Shown here: positions 61,298-64,000 of the stretch, in pieces | Layout of the letters: the number at the start of each line of letters is the position of its first letter | Numbering within the stretch: position 1 is the stretch's first letter | Assembly: GCA_934132895.1 (NCBI GenBank) | Contig: CAKPAG010000001.1 | Span: 186,001-250,000, forward strand | Direction of reading: 5' to 3' | DNA length: 64,000 nucleotides | From: an uncultured Clostridia bacterium | GTDB lineage: Bacteria > Bacillota > Clostridia > TANB77 > CAG-465 | Notes under the pieces: generated by a model | What the model was told of the DNA's origin: nothing | The model's input: the letters and a program-made list of their open reading frames with translations, nothing else | Database searches by the model: none | Made by a program: the position numbers and the translations under genes

Positions 61298-62240
61298 ACA
61301 TCATATCTTTTCTCTTAAGCCAAATTGTTGCAAGTAAAGTAACTATTGCAGCTACTCCCATCACTCCCCAAAAGCCAGGAATTCCCGTGTTAAATGGAAA
61401 TTCAACATTCATTCCCATTATTCCAGATATCATTGTTGGAAGTGATATTATTATAGTGATTGAAGTCAATATTTTCATGACTATATTCAAGTTATTTGAA
61501 ACCATTGTTCCAAACATATCAACAATTCCATTTAAAATTTCACTATATGTAGCAATCATCTCTATAGCCTGTCTATTTTCAATTAAAGTATCCTCTAATA
61601 TATCTTCATCATCCTCATAAAGTTTAATTGCCTTTCCTCTATTTAATTTTTCAAGTACAACTTGATTTCCTTTTACTGAAGCATTAAAATATATCATACT
61701 TTTTTCAAATTTCATTATCTTAAGAAGTTCTTTATTTCTCATTGTTCTTTCCATTTGAGATTCAAAAACTTCCAAATCTTTATTTATATATGTTAAATAT
61801 CTTATATAATCTTGAGCTATATCATAAAGGATTTGAAAAACAAATCTAGACTTTTTATCTGTATGAATTTTGTATGCGTTATCACGATTTAAAATTCCTT
61901 TAACACTATTAATTTCTTCTTGTGATATTGTAATAAATATATCATCCCTTACAAGTATCATACCAATTGGAAGCGTTGTATATACCTTAAAATCATCTAC
62001 GTATTCTGTAAATGGAGAGTCTACTACAATAAGTACAGCATCATCTTCTATATCAATGTGCGCTTTTTCGGCTATATCTAATGGGTACCTTAAAAGATGT
62101 TCTTCTACTCCCACTTTTTGGCATACCTCTTTAACCTCTTCATCAGTTGGTTTTACCATATTTATCCAGCAACCTTTTATTGGTTCCTTTATTTTATCTA
62201 AATTTCCAGAAACTGGATTAGTAATATATATATTTACCAC
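61296..62240 (-). CDS. corA: CorA-family divalent-cation transporter
   Basis: 314 residues from GTG 62240 after AAAGGATGTG. Cytoplasmic alpha/beta domain, long stalk helix, two C-terminal membrane helices (VMKILTSITIIISLPTMISG and FWGVMGVAAIVTLLATIW) and the GMN selectivity motif (GIMGMNVEFPF). Mg2+ or Co2+/Ni2+ import. Confidence 0.93.
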   Translation of the reverse strand: MVNIYITNPVSGNLDKIKEPIKGCWINMVKPTDEEVKEVCQKVGVEEHLLRYPLDIAEKAHIDIEDDAVLIVVDSPFTEYVDDFKVYTTLPIGMILVRDDIFITISQEEINSVKGILNRDNAYKIHTDKKSRFVFQILYDIAQDYIRYLTYINKDLEVFESQMERTMRNKELLKIMKFEKSMIYFNASVKGNQVVLEKLNRGKAIKLYEDDEDILEDTLIENRQAIEMIATYSEILNGIVDMFGTMVSNNLNIVMKILTSITIIISLPTMISGIMGMNVEFPFNTGIPGFWGVMGVAAIVTLLATIWLKRKDMM

Positions 62241-62278
62241 AAAATCACATCCTTTCTATATATTATATATTCATATTT

Positions 62279-63559
62279 TTATGGTCTCAATGCAGTAATT
62301 GGAACAACGTATACACCATCTGGTCTTTGATATGCAGCATTTGAAAGTCCACATATAACGCAAAGAACAGCGGGGACCTTTCCATTTTCTTTTTTTATTT
62401 CTTCTTTTATTTTTAACAAATTTTTAGCTGCTTCTTCTATTTTGTTTGCCCCAAGTTTTATTTCAAATGCACACCAACTTCCATCTTCTAGCTCAATAAC
62501 ACTATCAATTTCCCTATTTTGATAATCTTGATAATGATAACATTTAGCATTAAAACTATCTGCATATATCTTCAAATCTCTTTCTACTAAAGCTTCAAAT
62601 AAGAAACCAAAAGTTTCTAAATCATTTATAAGTTTGCTTTCTTCTTTAATATTTAACAAAGCACATGCCATTGATGGATCAGCAAAATGCCTTTTTTCAA
62701 GCTGCTTAACTCTTATTGATGAACGAATATTAGATGAAAAAGGTTCATCATTATCTAATAAATATAACTTATCCAAAGCATTTAAATAGGAAGCCAATGT
62801 ATCAATATCTATATCTTCATTATCCACTTCACTTATATCTTTTTTTAAAGTCATATTAGATACCGTTGTACTTTCATTTCTAGCTAAAGACTTAAGTAAC
62901 AATTTCACTTTGTGTTTATCTCTATTAACACCATCTAATCTAATTAAATCGTCTTCAATTATAATCTTTATATACTCACCAATAGCTTCACTAGAATCTT
63001 TTGGAGAATAACCTATATTAGCTGGAAAGCCACCTCTAATTATTAAACCAGCCAATCTTCTTAAATCAACTTCTCCAGTTAATTTTTGCTTAACCTCTCC
63101 ATTACATATTTCTTTTAAGGATATATCCGCTGTAGAATCCCCTGATTCAAACAAACTCATTGTTCTTAAATATATTTTTCCGTATCTACCTGCTCCACTA
63201 TGTGCAATTCCTTTCCTATTAGGTGTTGAAGAACCAGTTAAAATATACTGACCTTTTAAACCAGTTCTATCAACATCTGCCCTAATCTCATCCCACAAAT
63301 TTGTTGCTTCTTGCCATTCATCTATTAGTTTAGGTTTTTTTCCTTCTAAGATTAATGATGGTGACATCTTTGCAAGTTCTACATTATTTGAAGATTCACC
63401 TGTAGAGTTATGCAACAATACTTCACTATTTGAATGATAACGAGCTGCCCACGTTTTTCCACAATATTTTGGACCTTCTATACTTACAGCACCAAATAGT
63501 TTTAAATAATGTTCAATTTTTTCGTCAACAATTCTTTTTCGATAATTTTTTATTTCCAT
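62279..63559 (-). CDS. AAA-type ATPase with DUF4143 nuclease-like C-terminus
   Basis: 426 residues. AAA_14 domain with GPKYCGKTWAA (Walker A) and LIDEWQ (Walker B-like), then the DUF4143 module near residues 190-360 containing RQLEKRHFADPSMACAL, and a PD-(D/E)XK-like strand DSVIELEDGSWCAFEIKLG. Such ATPases are common solitary genes, possibly in defence. It is preceded by a promoter flanked by three 23-bp-spaced repeats. Confidence 0.88.
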   Translation of the reverse strand: MEIKNYRKRIVDEKIEHYLKLFGAVSIEGPKYCGKTWAARYHSNSEVLLHNSTGESSNNVELAKMSPSLILEGKKPKLIDEWQEATNLWDEIRADVDRTGLKGQYILTGSSTPNRKGIAHSGAGRYGKIYLRTMSLFESGDSTADISLKEICNGEVKQKLTGEVDLRRLAGLIIRGGFPANIGYSPKDSSEAIGEYIKIIIEDDLIRLDGVNRDKHKVKLLLKSLARNESTTVSNMTLKKDISEVDNEDIDIDTLASYLNALDKLYLLDNDEPFSSNIRSSIRVKQLEKRHFADPSMACALLNIKEESKLINDLETFGFLFEALVERDLKIYADSFNAKCYHYQDYQNREIDSVIELEDGSWCAFEIKLGANKIEEAAKNLLKIKEEIKKENGKVPAVLCVICGLSNAAYQRPDGVYVVPITALRP

Positions 63560-63584
63560 AATTTCTCCTAATCTTTACTTTTAT

Positions 63585-63649
63585 ATTTTATCTTATTCCG
63601 TGATTTTTGTCAATATCATCCCGTGATTTTTATTTTTTTTATTCCGTCA
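63585..63649 (-). promoter_or_regulatory. Promoter with three phased direct repeats upstream of the DUF4143 gene
   Basis: Reverse strand TTGACA (63613-63608), 17-base spacer, TAAAAT (63590-63585). On the plus strand ATTCCGTGA (63595), ATCCCGTGA (63618) and ATTCCGTCA (63641) are spaced exactly 23 bp apart, spanning the spacer, just upstream of the -35 and further upstream. A repressor or activator operator array is likely. Confidence 0.75.
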
Positions 63650-63661
63650 CATTAAAATAAC

Positions 63662-63706
63662 AAAAAAACTCTGTGTTCCTTATCTTAAAGGCTTCACAGA
63701 GTTTTG
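63662..63706 (-). terminator. Terminator of tRNA-Gln
   Basis: AAAACTCTGTG and CACAGAGTTTT with an interrupted loop, followed on the reverse strand by a T-run. Confidence 0.8.
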
Positions 63707-63710
63707 GGTT

Positions 63711-63786
63711 TGGCTGGGGTAGTTGGATTCGAACCAACGAAATGACGGGGTCAGAGTCCGTTGCCTTACCACTTGGCTATACCCCA
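63711..63786 (-). tRNA. tRNA-Gln (anticodon CTG)
   Basis: From 63786 on the reverse strand: acceptor TGGGGTA/TACCCCA, anticodon loop CTCTGAC (anticodon CTG), T arm GTTGG-TTCGAAT-CCAAC, encoded CCA. The stem pair next to the loop is A-C mismatched. Promoter TTGCAA-17-TATAAT lies at 63829-63801. Confidence 0.9.
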
Positions 63787-63800
63787 ATATTTACATTAGT

Positions 63801-63829
63801 ATTATATAACTATTACTTTATTTTTGCAA
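63801..63829 (-). promoter_or_regulatory. Promoter of tRNA-Gln
   Basis: Reverse strand TTGCAA (63829-63824), 17-base spacer, TATAAT (63806-63801), about 15 bases upstream of the tRNA. Confidence 0.75.
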
Positions 63830-63878
63830 GCGTATATAGAAAAAAGAAGTATATTTTAAATATTTATTATACTTCTTT

Positions 63879-64000
63879 TTACTTACCTTCCATTAAAGTT
63901 TTTATACTATTTCCTACTTCTAAACATGACATGTATGACATTTCCTTATTTTCATTTTCTCCAGATATATTATAATAATTATGATAAGTTGAATATAATG
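63879..64000 (-). CDS. C-terminus of an unidentified protein (partial)
   Basis: An open frame enters from the right edge and ends at TAA 63881-63879 after 40 residues: polar, with a YSTYHNYYNISGEN segment and MSYMSCLEVGNSI. No domain recognisable from this tail. Confidence 0.5.
   Translation of the reverse strand, partial: LYSTYHNYYNISGENENKEMSYMSCLEVGNSIKTLMEGK

Noticed and set aside
1..64000. CRISPR arrays
   Set aside because: I saw no regularly spaced repeat series; the only spaced repeats are the three-copy array at 63.6 kb and the short integrase-site repeats near 5.35 kb.

Overview
The window is very AT-rich, with strong AGGAGG-type ribosome binding sites and canonical sigma-A promoters. 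Several families point to a spore-forming, uncultured-type gut Clostridia: GerW/YtfJ with a DUF2953 partner, a Spo0A C-terminal-domain protein, a SpoIIID-like regulator, the Asp23-AmaP-NusB-XseAB cluster, a glmS ribozyme and prepilin-anchored surface proteins. I cannot name a species.

Layout. 1-5.5 kb is an integrative-element region: the C-terminus of a MobV-type relaxase, trpS followed by a 36-residue peptide gene, a truncated kinase-like fragment, a zinc-ribbon protein, an HTH protein, xis and a tyrosine integrase. It ends in an intact tRNA-Leu(CAA) followed by the broken 5' half of a second tRNA-Leu(CAA). 5.5-20.8 kb holds housekeeping genes (TPR protein, murC, ychF, an acyl-CoA synthetase, an RpiB-like isomerase, sporulation genes, a Cd/Zn efflux pair) and two prepilin-anchored surface proteins whose promoters share a conserved box. 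20.9-28.7 kb has a MarR-ABC-ABC exporter operon, a membrane acyltransferase with an AbrB regulator, and membrane proteins. 29.2-30.2 kb is a second, decayed tyrosine recombinase, followed by two tRNAs. 31-36.6 kb is the conserved xseB-xseA-nusB-DUF2273-amaP-asp23 cluster, a HIT protein and a short AlaRS without its C-terminal domain. 37.7-45.1 kb is a cell-surface block: a secreted toxin-like protein with zinc-ribbon repeats, a cadherin-like sandwich protein, and a GH73 glucosaminidase with SH3, Ig-like and dockerin domains. 45.3-47.8 kb has a collagen-like pseudogene and glmS under its ribozyme. 47.8-51.7 kb is a toxin-antitoxin-like island (Fic plus small antitoxin, HI0074/MNT pair, a second Fic). 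51.7-63.6 kb is core again: gltX, rnj, ddl, pcrA, corA, a DUF4143 ATPase and tRNA-Gln.

The most unusual signal is translational. Several genes here are interrupted by +1 frame changes. Seven of the nine frame breaks I found fall exactly on a zero-frame CGG codon, where skipping the C gives a Gly codon (GGN) and restores a recognisable family. They affect the integrase at 4 kb, the prepilin-SGNH hydrolase at 19.6 kb, three sites in the recombinase at 29-30 kb, the HI0074 protein at 49.0 kb and the Fic protein at 51.5 kb. An eighth CGG, in the MNT gene, would fuse it to HI0074 by the same rule. By eye, the conserved housekeeping genes contain no in-frame CGG. CGG does occur as an apparently ordinary sense codon eight times in accessory or small genes. 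This could be programmed or tolerated +1 frameshifting at an undecoded codon, four-base CGGN decoding, or a mutational or sequencing artefact that inserts C before GG.
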